64,000 nt of DNA from contig JAUHXC010000002.1 of the NCBI GenBank assembly GCA_030427205.1, positions 1-64,000 of the forward strand. The letters run 5' to 3'. Within the stretch, counting starts at the first letter, position 1; each line of letters starts with the position of its first letter. Shown one piece after another: positions 26,941-34,844 of the stretch. The translations under genes and the position numbers were made by a program. The notes beneath the pieces are model-generated. The model was not told the DNA's origin. It worked only from the letters and a program-made list of their open reading frames with translations, and made no database searches. The DNA comes from a bacterium. GTDB taxonomy: Bacteria > Myxococcota_A > Bradymonadia > UBA7976 > UBA1532.

Positions 26941-28407
26941 ATGAGTACCCCCGCATCCGACCTGCTCGATCTGTCTCCCGGTGAGGCGGCTCGTCGCATC
27001 GCCCGAAACTTCATGAATCAGGCCCGCGCTGCCGCGGTGCGCCTCGACGACCCCGAAGACGCGGAGTCGCTGCACGACTTCCGGGTGTCGATCCGGCGCA
27101 CGCGCGCCACGCTGCGCGCATGGCGCGGGCCGATGGCCCCCGAGATCAGCCGCAAGGACGAGCGCGACCTCAAGCGGGTCATGGGCTCGACCGGCATCGG
27201 CCGCGACGCCGAGGTGATGCTCGAGTGGGTGACCGCCCAGGCCGAGCGGCTCGACGCGGTGGCCATGCCCGGTCACCGGTGGCTGTGCGAGCGGCTCGCC
27301 CGACGCAAGGCCAACGCCTACGACTCGGCGCGGGGCGAGGTGCGGGCGGCCTTCGGCGAGGTCGAAGAGAGCCTCGCCGAGCGGCTCTCGGTGATGACCC
27401 GTCAGATCCGCCTCGACGCGCCCGCCGTCACCCGCACCTACGCCACCGCGCTCGCCGACGCCCTCGACCGGGCGATCGCCACGCTGGGCAAGCGCATGCG
27501 CAAGGCGCACAGCCTCGCCGACGCCGAGCAGCTGCACACCGCGCGCATCGATACCAAGCGGCTGCGCTACCTGATCGAGCCGATCAAGGGGCGGGTGCCC
27601 GGCGCGGGCGATCTGGTCGCGCAGTGCAAGCAGCTGCAGGATGTCCTGGGGCAGTTCCAGGACAGCTCGGTGCTCGAAGAGGAGCTGGTCATCGCGATGC
27701 CCCGCGCGGCCGAGTTGCGGGCGCAGCGCATCGCCGAGGCGTGCGGCGTCGGCGAGGCCCGCGAGATCGCCGACGCCGTGGTGGACGAGGCGCCGGGTCT
27801 GCTCGCGCTGCTGCAGCTCAATCAGGCCCGCGCCGAGCGGCTGTTCGGTGAGGTGCGCACCCATTGGCTCGGCGGCGGCCTCGCCGGTCTGGAGCAGGCG
27901 GTCGCCGCCATGGCCGAGCGCCTGCGGGCCCACGCGGCCGGGCCGGTGCCGGTGGAGATCGAGCGCAAGTATCTGCTGTCGGCGCTGCCTGCCTTCGCCG
28001 AGGAGAACGGCGAGCGCGCCGAGATGGATCAAGGCTATCTGCCCGGCGAGCGGCTCATCGAGCGGGTCCGCCGGGTGCGCACGGTGCACGGCGAGCGCTT
28101 CGTGCGCACCGTCAAGGCCGGCAAGGGCATCAAGCGCATCGAGCTCGAGGAGCCATGCGACGCCCGCATCTTCGAGGCGATGTGGCCCCTGACCGACGGC
28201 TGCCGGGTGCAGAAGGTGCGCTACGCCGTGCCGGACGGCGATCGCATCTGGGAGATCGACGCCTTCACCGACCGCGAGCTCTTCCTCGCCGAGGTCGAGC
28301 TGCCCACCGAAGACGCCGAGGTGGTCTTCCCCGAGTGGCTCGCGCCGCTCGTGGTGCGCGAGGTCACCGACGACGGCAGCTATACCAACCGCCGCCTCGC
28401 GCGCTGA
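26941..28407 (+). CDS. CHAD-CYTH domain protein (polyphosphate/triphosphate-related)
   Basis: A 488-aa protein. The N-terminal half (about 15-320) is a CHAD domain, a helical bundle with conserved His and basic residues (LHDFRVSIRRTRATLRAW; LHTARIDTKRLRYLIE) known to bind polyphosphate. The C-terminal half (about 338-488) is a CYTH/triphosphate-tunnel domain opening with the ExExK motif in VEIERKYLL and containing paired basic strands (RVRRVRT, RFVRTVKAG). Known fusions such as E. coli YgiF place CYTH first; here the order is reversed. Likely a cytoplasmic triphosphatase or polyphosphate-associated enzyme. The ATG at 26941 gives the natural domain start; there is no clear ribosome-binding site, and an ATG at 26923 is the alternative. 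Confidence 0.88.
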   Translation: MSTPASDLLDLSPGEAARRIARNFMNQARAAAVRLDDPEDAESLHDFRVSIRRTRATLRAWRGPMAPEISRKDERDLKRVMGSTGIGRDAEVMLEWVTAQAERLDAVAMPGHRWLCERLARRKANAYDSARGEVRAAFGEVEESLAERLSVMTRQIRLDAPAVTRTYATALADALDRAIATLGKRMRKAHSLADAEQLHTARIDTKRLRYLIEPIKGRVPGAGDLVAQCKQLQDVLGQFQDSSVLEEELVIAMPRAAELRAQRIAEACGVGEAREIADAVVDEAPGLLALLQLNQARAERLFGEVRTHWLGGGLAGLEQAVAAMAERLRAHAAGPVPVEIERKYLLSALPAFAEENGERAEMDQGYLPGERLIERVRRVRTVHGERFVRTVKAGKGIKRIELEEPCDARIFEAMWPLTDGCRVQKVRYAVPDGDRIWEIDAFTDRELFLAEVELPTEDAEVVFPEWLAPLVVREVTDDGSYTNRRLAR

Positions 28408-28422
28408 GCGACTTCGGCGGCC

Positions 28423-28863
28423 TCACCCGGCCGCGGCCGGCGGCGTATCGTCGACGAGCGCCGCGAGCCGCGTGATCTGGTCGCCATCCGTCCGGCGCAC
28501 CGCGAACCGCAGGAGCGGCCCGAAGATCGCGAGCGGCCCGGCCACCCGGCACTCGGCCACCAGCGAGACTCGGCAACGGTCGCCGTCGAGCGGCTCGATC
28601 CCATAGACATAGTCGGCGGTCACCGCGCCCTGGGTCGATGTCAGGATCAACCGACGGCCCGGCTCGCAGGCGGTGATGCGCGCGGCGCGGCGCTTGCCGC
28701 GGGCCTCGAAGACGAGGTCGGTGCCGATGGCGAGCGGCCCGTCGGCTCGCAGGCTGTCGATGCCTTTCATCCACCGTGACGCGCGGGGCCAATCGGTCAG
28801 GATCCGCCAGACGTGGTCGGCGGAGCGGGCGATGGTGGCGTGGGCTTCGAAGGCGCGTGGCAT
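28423..28863 (-). CDS. SRPBCC-family (START/Bet v1-like) protein
   Basis: A 146-aa protein with the START-like fold signature: a first strand with IARSADHVWRILTDWPRASRW, a central ILTSTQGAVTADYVYGIEPL, and a long C-terminal helix region. These proteins bind hydrophobic ligands in a cavity, often as polyketide cyclase or dehydrase relatives; the ligand cannot be told. It is convergent with the CHAD-CYTH gene (15-base gap) and follows the AraC gene by 64 bases on the same strand, so it may be the last gene of that operon. Confidence 0.8.
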   Translation of the reverse strand: MPRAFEAHATIARSADHVWRILTDWPRASRWMKGIDSLRADGPLAIGTDLVFEARGKRRAARITACEPGRRLILTSTQGAVTADYVYGIEPLDGDRCRVSLVAECRVAGPLAIFGPLLRFAVRRTDGDQITRLAALVDDTPPAAAG

Positions 28864-28927
28864 GGTCTGCTCCCGTGGCGTGTGGGAGCAGCCTGCCCGC
28901 CGCGGCCGGCGGGCGATTGTACGGATT

Positions 28928-29803
28928 TCACATCGCCGGCAGCTCGGGCACGAAGCCGATCGACTCGGTGACCTCCAGCCGTTCGAAGGTCGCCCGCTGC
29001 GCGGCGACGTAGTGGCTCGGCGCGACGCCGGTATGGCGCTTGAAGTCGCGGATGAAGTGCGGCTGGTCGAACCAGCCGAAGTCGGCCGCGACGTGGGTCC
29101 ACGGCACCGGCCGGGTCACGTCGATGGCGGCCAGCAGGCGGCGCATGCGCAGCAGACGGGCGAGCATGCGCGGGGTGAGGCCCACGATGCGGGTGAACTC
29201 GCGATCGAGGTGGCCGTGGCTGATGCCCAGAGTGGCTGCGACATCGGCGATCGGTCGACCCGGATCGGCCTCGATGGCGGCGACGGCGCGGGCGCAGCGC
29301 GCGGTGCCCGGCAGCGCCCGACGGTCGGCGATGTGCGCGGTGACGCGGTCGATCATGGCGCGGGCGATGGCCCCGCGGCCCGACCCGACTGCTTCGATAT
29401 CGAGCAACCCGCGTCGCAGGGCGGCGGCGTCGGGCCAGGCGGCCAGCAGGTCGACGACCCGCCCGCGGATGCGCTTCGGCGGCACGCCGAAGATGGCCTC
29501 GCCGCCCACGGGGGTGGTGACGACGCCCACCGCGAAGGTCTCGCCGAGCGGCGCGTTGATCACCGGGCTGTCGTGCGGGCCGAGCAGGAAGCCGCGATCG
29601 GTCGTCAGCGGTTCGCCGGCGCCGTTGCGCGGCGTCTCGCAGATGGGATCACCGAGCACGAAGACGGCGACGGTCGAGCCGGTCGGCGCGATGCGCTCGC
29701 GGGCGTAGGGCACCCTTCCCCGGGCATACCAGATGGACTCGACGAGCGCCGCCAGCGGGCCGCTGGGCCGATGACTCTCGAAGTGAAAGGGAACGCGGCT
29801 CAC
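28928..29803 (-). CDS. AraC-family transcriptional regulator
   Basis: A 291-aa protein. The GTG at 29803, seven bases after the GST stop, gives the expected N-terminus (VSRVPFHFESHRPSGPLAALVESIWYARG), a DUF6597-like sensor domain; the in-frame ATG at 29869 would overlap the GST gene. The C-terminal third has two helix-turn-helices: PIADVAATLGISHGHLDREF and WTHVAADFGWFDQPHFIRDF, then FKRHTGVAPSHY. It is in line with the GST, lipoprotein and DUF1552/1592 genes and may regulate them. The ligand is unknown. Confidence 0.88.
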   Translation of the reverse strand: MSRVPFHFESHRPSGPLAALVESIWYARGRVPYARERIAPTGSTVAVFVLGDPICETPRNGAGEPLTTDRGFLLGPHDSPVINAPLGETFAVGVVTTPVGGEAIFGVPPKRIRGRVVDLLAAWPDAAALRRGLLDIEAVGSGRGAIARAMIDRVTAHIADRRALPGTARCARAVAAIEADPGRPIADVAATLGISHGHLDREFTRIVGLTPRMLARLLRMRRLLAAIDVTRPVPWTHVAADFGWFDQPHFIRDFKRHTGVAPSHYVAAQRATFERLEVTESIGFVPELPAM

Positions 29804-29810
29804 GGGGTGC

Positions 29811-30518
29811 TCAGCGCTCAGCGAAGCGGGCCGCGTTGGCCGACTGCTCTTCGGCGTCTTCGCCCTCACCGAAAAAAGCCGGCACGGCGCGGGGCTTCTG
29901 CAGCGCGCGCTGCACGGTGGGGCGGGCGCCGACGCGGGCGAACCACGCGCGCAGGTTGTCGAGCCCGTCCACGGAGACCCGCGCCCAGGGGTACGCGCGG
30001 GCGTACGGGTACAGCGCCATGTCGACGATGCCGTAGGCGTCGCCGAGCACGTAGTCCCGGCCCGCGAGGCGCCGATCGAGCACCTCGAGCAGCCGCCGCG
30101 ACTCGCGCACGTAGCGCTCGATGGCGAAGGCGTCGTGGTGTCCGTTGGGGGCGGCGATGCGCTGGAAATACATCGCCTGGCCCATCATCGGGCCGACGCC
30201 GCTCATCTGGAACATCAGCCACTGCATCGCTTCGGAGCGCGCGCGGGCTTCGCTGGGCAGGAAGCGCCCGAACTTCTCGGCGAGATACCAGAGGATGGCC
30301 CCCGACTCGAAGACGACGAAGTCGTCGGCGCCGCGATCGACGAGCGTCGGGATGCGGCCATTGGGGTTCAGCCGCACGTACCAGTCGGCCTTCTGCTGCC
30401 TCTCTGAGAACCGGATATGGGTCAGCTCGTAGTCGACACCCAGCTCTTCGAGCAGGATGAGCGGCTTCCAGCCGTTCATGGTCGCGGCGGTGTAGAGGTG
30501 CAGGTCGGGTCGGCTCAC
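29811..30518 (-). CDS. Glutathione S-transferase family protein (YfcG-like)
   Basis: A 235-aa protein. The thioredoxin-like N-terminal domain starts LYTAATMNGWKPLILLEELG and contains the cis-Pro motif NGRIPTLVD and the glutathione-contact VFESGAILWYLAEKFG. A helical C-terminal domain follows, with the capping-box region DAYGIVDMALYPYARAY. The N-terminal Asn (MNGWK) rather than Tyr or Cys resembles the YfcG/YghU disulfide-reductase group. The start overlaps the lipoprotein stop by ATGA. A soluble detoxification or redox role is likely. Confidence 0.9.
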   Translation of the reverse strand: MSRPDLHLYTAATMNGWKPLILLEELGVDYELTHIRFSERQQKADWYVRLNPNGRIPTLVDRGADDFVVFESGAILWYLAEKFGRFLPSEARARSEAMQWLMFQMSGVGPMMGQAMYFQRIAAPNGHHDAFAIERYVRESRRLLEVLDRRLAGRDYVLGDAYGIVDMALYPYARAYPWARVSVDGLDNLRAWFARVGARPTVQRALQKPRAVPAFFGEGEDAEEQSANAARFAER

Positions 30519-31468
30519 TCGCTCGGGGCCTCGTCCGTCGCGGGCGCCGGGTCGTCGAAGAAGAAGGCGGGCACGGCCTCGACGCCGACGGCGATCGAGA
30601 TGCGGCGGCAGCGGCCGTCTTCGTCCGGGTCGAGATCGGCGTTGGCCCCGAGCACGCTGCGCATGGCGGTGAAGAGCGCCGAGCCCTCGTCGATGCGATC
30701 GATGAAGGCGTTGAGCTCGTCGAGCACGATCGAGCCGGCGAAGATGCCGCGCAGCGCGCCGTCTTCGTCGACGCCGCCGCGCAGGTACATGTCGCGCACG
30801 GTGATCAACAGCTCGATGTCGTCGACGACCATCGGCAGCGCCATGGTGAACGGCCCGCTCTCGAAGACCCCGCCGACGACCGTCGACCCCTCGACGGTAT
30901 ACGAGGGCGCGTCCACGTCGCGATCGTAGGTCTGGCCGGCTTCGATCAAGCCGTCGTTGCCGATGTCGGGCGCGCCGAGGGCCCGGCCGACGGTGATGTC
31001 GACGCAGGCGTCGTCCTGCACGTCGTCGAGGTGGGCCAGCTCGACGGTGACGAGCACCGCGCCGGTATTGATGGCGCGGGCGATGGCGCTCTGAAAGCCG
31101 CCCTCGCCGCCGACCGCCTGGATCGCCGGCAGCAGCCGGGCGAACTGGTTGTCGATGCCCGGGGTGCCGTCGGGCGCGGTGAAGTCGACCTTGCCGCAGC
31201 CCGTGCCGTCGCCGGCGGTGCTGACTGTGCCGTCGAGGTCGAGCCCGTCGGCGACGCCGTCTTCGACCGAGATGAAGTCGAGGGTGCGCAGCACGTAGAC
31301 GGTCGGTTCACCCAGGTGGCCACAGGGGCCCATCTCGACCGGCGCGGCGGTCGGCGGCGCCTCTTCGGGCGTCGCGTCTTCACCGCAGCCGAGCAGCGCG
31401 CCGAGGCTCAGCAGAGCCGTGAAGCCGAGCAGGCGCGCGGCGGGGCAGGGGAGTGGGCGGTCCATCAT
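30515..31468 (-). CDS. Lipoprotein of unknown function
   Basis: A 317-aa protein. The signal peptide ends in the lipobox LGALLGC, so it is lipid-anchored. The body alternates short beta-rich segments (PTVYVLRTLDFISVEDGVADG; AVLVTVELAHLDD; VDDIELLITVRDMYLRGG) and ends in an acidic, Pro-rich tail. No family is recognised. It starts at an ATG overlapping the DUF1552 stop; a second ATG three bases on is better spaced from GGAGG. Its place between DUF1552 and GST suggests envelope work shared with the DUF1592/DUF1552 proteins. Confidence 0.75.
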   Translation of the reverse strand: MMDRPLPCPAARLLGFTALLSLGALLGCGEDATPEEAPPTAAPVEMGPCGHLGEPTVYVLRTLDFISVEDGVADGLDLDGTVSTAGDGTGCGKVDFTAPDGTPGIDNQFARLLPAIQAVGGEGGFQSAIARAINTGAVLVTVELAHLDDVQDDACVDITVGRALGAPDIGNDGLIEAGQTYDRDVDAPSYTVEGSTVVGGVFESGPFTMALPMVVDDIELLITVRDMYLRGGVDEDGALRGIFAGSIVLDELNAFIDRIDEGSALFTAMRSVLGANADLDPDEDGRCRRISIAVGVEAVPAFFFDDPAPATDEAPSE

Positions 31469-32817
31469 GCCTCCAGGGCGCCGATGCTGTCGCTGGCGAA
31501 GCCTTCGTCGGCCCCGAACCCGGACGTGACGATGCCCAGGGCCCGCATCAGGGTGACGTGCACCTTGCTGGCGTTCTCCTGGCTCGACGAGCGGTAGTGC
31601 AGGCCCGTCTTCAGCGCCCCGCCGGCGCGCCCCGAGACGAGGATCGGGAACTCTTCGAGCCCGTGGGTCCGGCCGTAGCTGATCTCGCTGGTGCCGAGCA
31701 CCGCGCAGTTGTCGAGCAGCGTGCCGTCGCCCTCGGGCACCGCCCGCAGCGCCTCGACGAGGTAGCCGAACTCACCGACGAGGTGGCGCACGATGGCGTC
31801 GACCTGCGGCTGATCGCCGGGCTCGTCGTGGGTCAGCTGGTGGTGCCCCGCGGTCGCGCCCTCGAAGAGGATGTTGTTGACCGGCTGGGTGATGAAGTTG
31901 CTGAAGACCCGGGTCTGATCGCAGGCGAGCGCCATGGCCATGATGTCGCACATCACCCGGTTCTTGCGGCTGACCTGAGCCCGGCCCTCGATGGGATCGA
32001 AGCTGCCCCCGGGGGCCTCGGGGCGCACGCACGCCAGCCGCTGCGGCGGATCGGCCTCCAGCCGGGCGAGGCGCTGCTCGAGCGTGCGGATGCCTTCGAA
32101 GTGCGCGTCGAGGCGGGCTTTGTCGCGGGCGCCGAGCCGCTGCCGCAGACTCTGAGCATCGACGAGCACCGCGTCGAGCACCGAGCGTTCGAGCGCGATG
32201 CGCGGATCGGGCTCGCTGTTCTCACCCGGCGCGCGGAAGCCGGCGCCGAAGATGCGTTCGAACAAGGCGTGCGGCGAGTTCTCGGTCGGGTTGGGGCTGT
32301 TGGGCCCGTTGTACGAGAGCGCGCCGCCCTCGGCGCCGAACTCGATGGACGCGAAGCGGGTCTCACCCCCGATCTCGGCGGCGATGACCTGGTCGATCGT
32401 CGGCAGGGCGAAGGTCTCGACGTCGTCGACGACCTCGACCGGCGCGCCGGACAGGATGCCTTTCTCGCCCGAGCCGTGAGGGTAGAGGTTGGGCACCTTC
32501 ACGTCGCAGCCGCTGATCACCGAGACGACGTCGGTGAGGTGGGCGATGGGCTCGAGCTGATGCGAGGGGGTCCAGCCGGCGCCTTCGGTCGGCGGGACCC
32601 AGCGTTCGGGGTGCACCCCGTTGCCCCAGAGAAACAGCCCGAAGCGCGGCGGGATCGCCCCGCCGTCGGCCAGCGCGTCGCCGTTGTCGGAGAAGAAGAG
32701 GTCGAGGCCGGGCAGGCCCACGGTGACCGCGGCGCCGCCGGCGAGCAGGCCGCGCAGGACATGGCGCCGGTGGACGCCGCGCCGGGGCTTGCCGGCGATG
32801 CGGATGATGCGGCCCAT
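31465..32817 (-). CDS. DUF1552 protein, Tat-exported
   Basis: A 450-aa protein. The N-terminus has a twin-arginine-type signal (HRRHVLRGLLAGGAAVTVG), and family motifs include RFGLFLWGNGVHPERW, LYPHGSGEKGILSG, and GTSEISYGRTHGLEEFPIL. This alkaline-phosphatase/sulfatase-like-fold family (DUF1552) is common in Planctomycetes and myxobacteria, nearly always next to DUF1592 proteins, with no proven reaction. The ATG at 32817 overlaps the upstream stop by one base (TGATG); a GTG three bases upstream is possible. Confidence 0.9.
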   Translation of the reverse strand: MGRIIRIAGKPRRGVHRRHVLRGLLAGGAAVTVGLPGLDLFFSDNGDALADGGAIPPRFGLFLWGNGVHPERWVPPTEGAGWTPSHQLEPIAHLTDVVSVISGCDVKVPNLYPHGSGEKGILSGAPVEVVDDVETFALPTIDQVIAAEIGGETRFASIEFGAEGGALSYNGPNSPNPTENSPHALFERIFGAGFRAPGENSEPDPRIALERSVLDAVLVDAQSLRQRLGARDKARLDAHFEGIRTLEQRLARLEADPPQRLACVRPEAPGGSFDPIEGRAQVSRKNRVMCDIMAMALACDQTRVFSNFITQPVNNILFEGATAGHHQLTHDEPGDQPQVDAIVRHLVGEFGYLVEALRAVPEGDGTLLDNCAVLGTSEISYGRTHGLEEFPILVSGRAGGALKTGLHYRSSSQENASKVHVTLMRALGIVTSGFGADEGFASDSIGALEA

Positions 32818-34436
32818 CACTCACCCCCTTCGGTGTCGTCGGTCGGCCGGGTGGCCAGGGCGAAAGCCGGGCTCTCGGCGATGTCGAGCATGAGCCCGAG
32901 CACGTCGTGTTCGCCGCGTACGAAGCGCTCGGTCAGCGCGCCGAGCAGCGCCTCGTCACCGTCCGCCGGCTCGCGGCCGAGGGCGTAGCGATAGAGCCGC
33001 TCGACGAGGCAGGGTACGAAGGCGGGGTGCTCGCGCACGGCCAGAGCCAGCTGGATGGGCCCGTCGAAGGGCACGCCGTCCAGGTCGCCCGACGGGTCGA
33101 TCTCGGCGCCGCCGTCGGTGGCGCGCAGGCGGCCGAGGCCGTCGAAGTGCTCGAGCCCGAGGCCGATGGGATCGGTGATGACATGGCAGCCCCGGCAGCC
33201 GGGGGCCTCGAGGTGCTCGGCGATGCGATCGCGCAGCGTCGGCGCGGAGCCGGACGGCTCGGGGATCGACGTGTCGACCCCCGAAGGCGGGTCGGGGATG
33301 GTCTGGCACAGCAGGGTCTCCCGGACGAACATGCCGCGCAGGGTCGCCGACGTCGAGACCGGGTGGCTGTGCAGCGCCAGCGTGCTCACGTGGCCGAGCA
33401 GGCCCTGGCGCGGACCGTCGAGGGGCAGCTCGACCGGGCCGAAGCCGTCCCGGGCCGGGGCGCGCACGTTGTAGATCGAGGCCAGCTTGCGATCGACGAC
33501 GGTCGTGCGGGTCGTCATGATGTCGCGATAGTCGCCCCGCTCGTCGACCACCAGGCGCTCGACGACCGCCAGGGTCTCCTCCCGGGCGGCGTCGGCGACC
33601 GTATCGTCGAAGTGCGGGAAGAGCTCGGGCGCCTTGTTGAGCCCGTCGAGCTCGTCGAGGCCGTAGAGGTCGGCGAAGAACGCGCGCACGCCGCGGCGGA
33701 TGCGCGGGTCGGCGATCATCCGCTCGGCCTCGAGCCGACGCCCCTCGGCGGTTTCGAGTCGGCCGTCGGCGGCGGCCGCGAGCAGCGCGTCGTCGGGGGC
33801 CTGATTCCACAGCAGGAACGCGAGGCGGCTGGCGATGGCGTAGGGCCCGAGAGCGTCTGCGGCGAGGCCCTCTTCGCCGGGCACCTCCATGCGATAGAGG
33901 AAGTGAGGCGACTGCAGCAGCGCTGCGACGCCGTACTCCAGCCCGGCCCACGGATCGCCCAGAGTCGTGGCGGCCTGCACGCTCAGACCGACGATGCGGT
34001 CGACCTCGGCTGCGGTGAGCGGTCGGCGCCACGCCCGCTCGCCGAGCGCCGTGAGGCTTTCCCGCACGCAGCCTTCGTCGGCGGCGTCGCATCGCACGAT
34101 CCGGTCACGGCGCTCGGGTGTCAGCGCCTGAGCCGCCAGTTCGAAGGCCGCGTTGCCGTACAGCTCGACGCCGCGCGCCGAGACCGCGGTCACGGTGGCG
34201 CCCATCGCGGGTGAGCCGCCGGCGCGGCTGTCGGGTTCGAGGCGCCCCGGCAGGATGATGTCGTCGCCGAGCAGATCGCGCACCACCGCGCCGTATTGCT
34301 CGGCGGTGAGGCGGCGCATCGACGCGGCGGCGGGTTCGTGCTCGACCTGGGCCAGGGGGGTCGGTGCCGGCGGCTCGTCTTCGCAGGCGGCGAGCGCCAG
34401 CGTCAGGCCGACGAGCCCGCAGATCGCGTGTTTCAT
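32817..34436 (-). CDS. DUF1592/DUF1588/DUF1585-type lipoprotein with CxxCH motif
   Basis: A 539-aa protein. The ATG at 34436 is set by GGAG five to six bases upstream and opens a lipoprotein signal (MKHAICGLVGLTLALAAC). The order resembles the five-domain Planctomycete-type proteins: DUF1587 (MRRLTAEQYGAVVRDLLG), DUF1595, DUF1592 (SPHFLYRMEVPGE; ASRLAFLLWNQAPDD), DUF1588 with CRGCH at about residue 423, a possible covalent haem c site, and DUF1585 at the end (LYRYALGREP). Probably a periplasmic or outer-membrane electron-transfer or binding protein working with DUF1552. First gene of the operon. Confidence 0.88.
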   Translation of the reverse strand: MKHAICGLVGLTLALAACEDEPPAPTPLAQVEHEPAAASMRRLTAEQYGAVVRDLLGDDIILPGRLEPDSRAGGSPAMGATVTAVSARGVELYGNAAFELAAQALTPERRDRIVRCDAADEGCVRESLTALGERAWRRPLTAAEVDRIVGLSVQAATTLGDPWAGLEYGVAALLQSPHFLYRMEVPGEEGLAADALGPYAIASRLAFLLWNQAPDDALLAAAADGRLETAEGRRLEAERMIADPRIRRGVRAFFADLYGLDELDGLNKAPELFPHFDDTVADAAREETLAVVERLVVDERGDYRDIMTTRTTVVDRKLASIYNVRAPARDGFGPVELPLDGPRQGLLGHVSTLALHSHPVSTSATLRGMFVRETLLCQTIPDPPSGVDTSIPEPSGSAPTLRDRIAEHLEAPGCRGCHVITDPIGLGLEHFDGLGRLRATDGGAEIDPSGDLDGVPFDGPIQLALAVREHPAFVPCLVERLYRYALGREPADGDEALLGALTERFVRGEHDVLGLMLDIAESPAFALATRPTDDTEGGE

Positions 34437-34611
34437 CCGGTCTCCGGCTGCAGAGGTGCTCGCATCGTGCGGAGTCGGCCGGGGTGAGTCAAGCGCTGGC
34501 CGCAAGTACGTTTTCCGCGTTTCGGCGGCCGTATTCCGTCAACGTTCGTCCGCTGCCGGTCAAGCGCCGATCGACGGACCGGCTCAGGCACATGATGGCC
34601 GCAGAACGACG

Positions 34612-34642
34612 AAAGGCCCAGGCGTTGAACGCCTGGGCCTTT
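34612..34642 (-). terminator. Perfect 15-bp hairpin downstream of tRNA-Asn
   Basis: AAAGGCCCAGGCGTT, one base, then its exact complement. On the minus strand the hairpin starts seven bases after the tRNA 3' end and closes with CCTTT followed by a T-containing tract (CGTCGTTCT). This is a typical tRNA terminator, symmetrical enough also to act on plus-strand transcripts. Confidence 0.75.
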
Positions 34643-34649
34643 CGAGAAG

Positions 34650-34722
34650 CTCCGGCAACAGGACTCGAACCTGTGACCCGACGGTTAACAGCCGTCTGCT
34701 CTACCAACTGAGCTATGCCGGA
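34650..34722 (-). tRNA. tRNA-Asn(GTT)
   Basis: 73 nt on the minus strand. The acceptor stem is TCCGGCA/TGCCGGA, discriminator G at 34650. The D-arm AGCTCAGTTGGTAGAGC is intact. The anticodon loop CTGTTAA sits between GACGG and CCGTC, giving anticodon GTT. The T-arm ACAGGTTCGAGTCCTGT is standard. No CCA is encoded. A strong hairpin follows. Confidence 0.97.
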
Positions 34723-34844
34723 ACAAGTGGCAGGCGGGGAAGCTAGTGGATCACCCTGGGCACGTCAAGCCTCGATTTGAGATTTTTCGAACACGGGGGC
34801 TACGGGCCTGTCGGCGGCCCCGGGCGCCTGCTAGATTGGTTGCC

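Noticed and set aside
34437..34611. Several TTGAC-type -35 boxes upstream of the DUF1592 operon
   Set aside because: TTGACG, TTGACC and TTGACT all occur on the minus strand but none has a -10-like hexamer at 15-19 bases, so no promoter is called.
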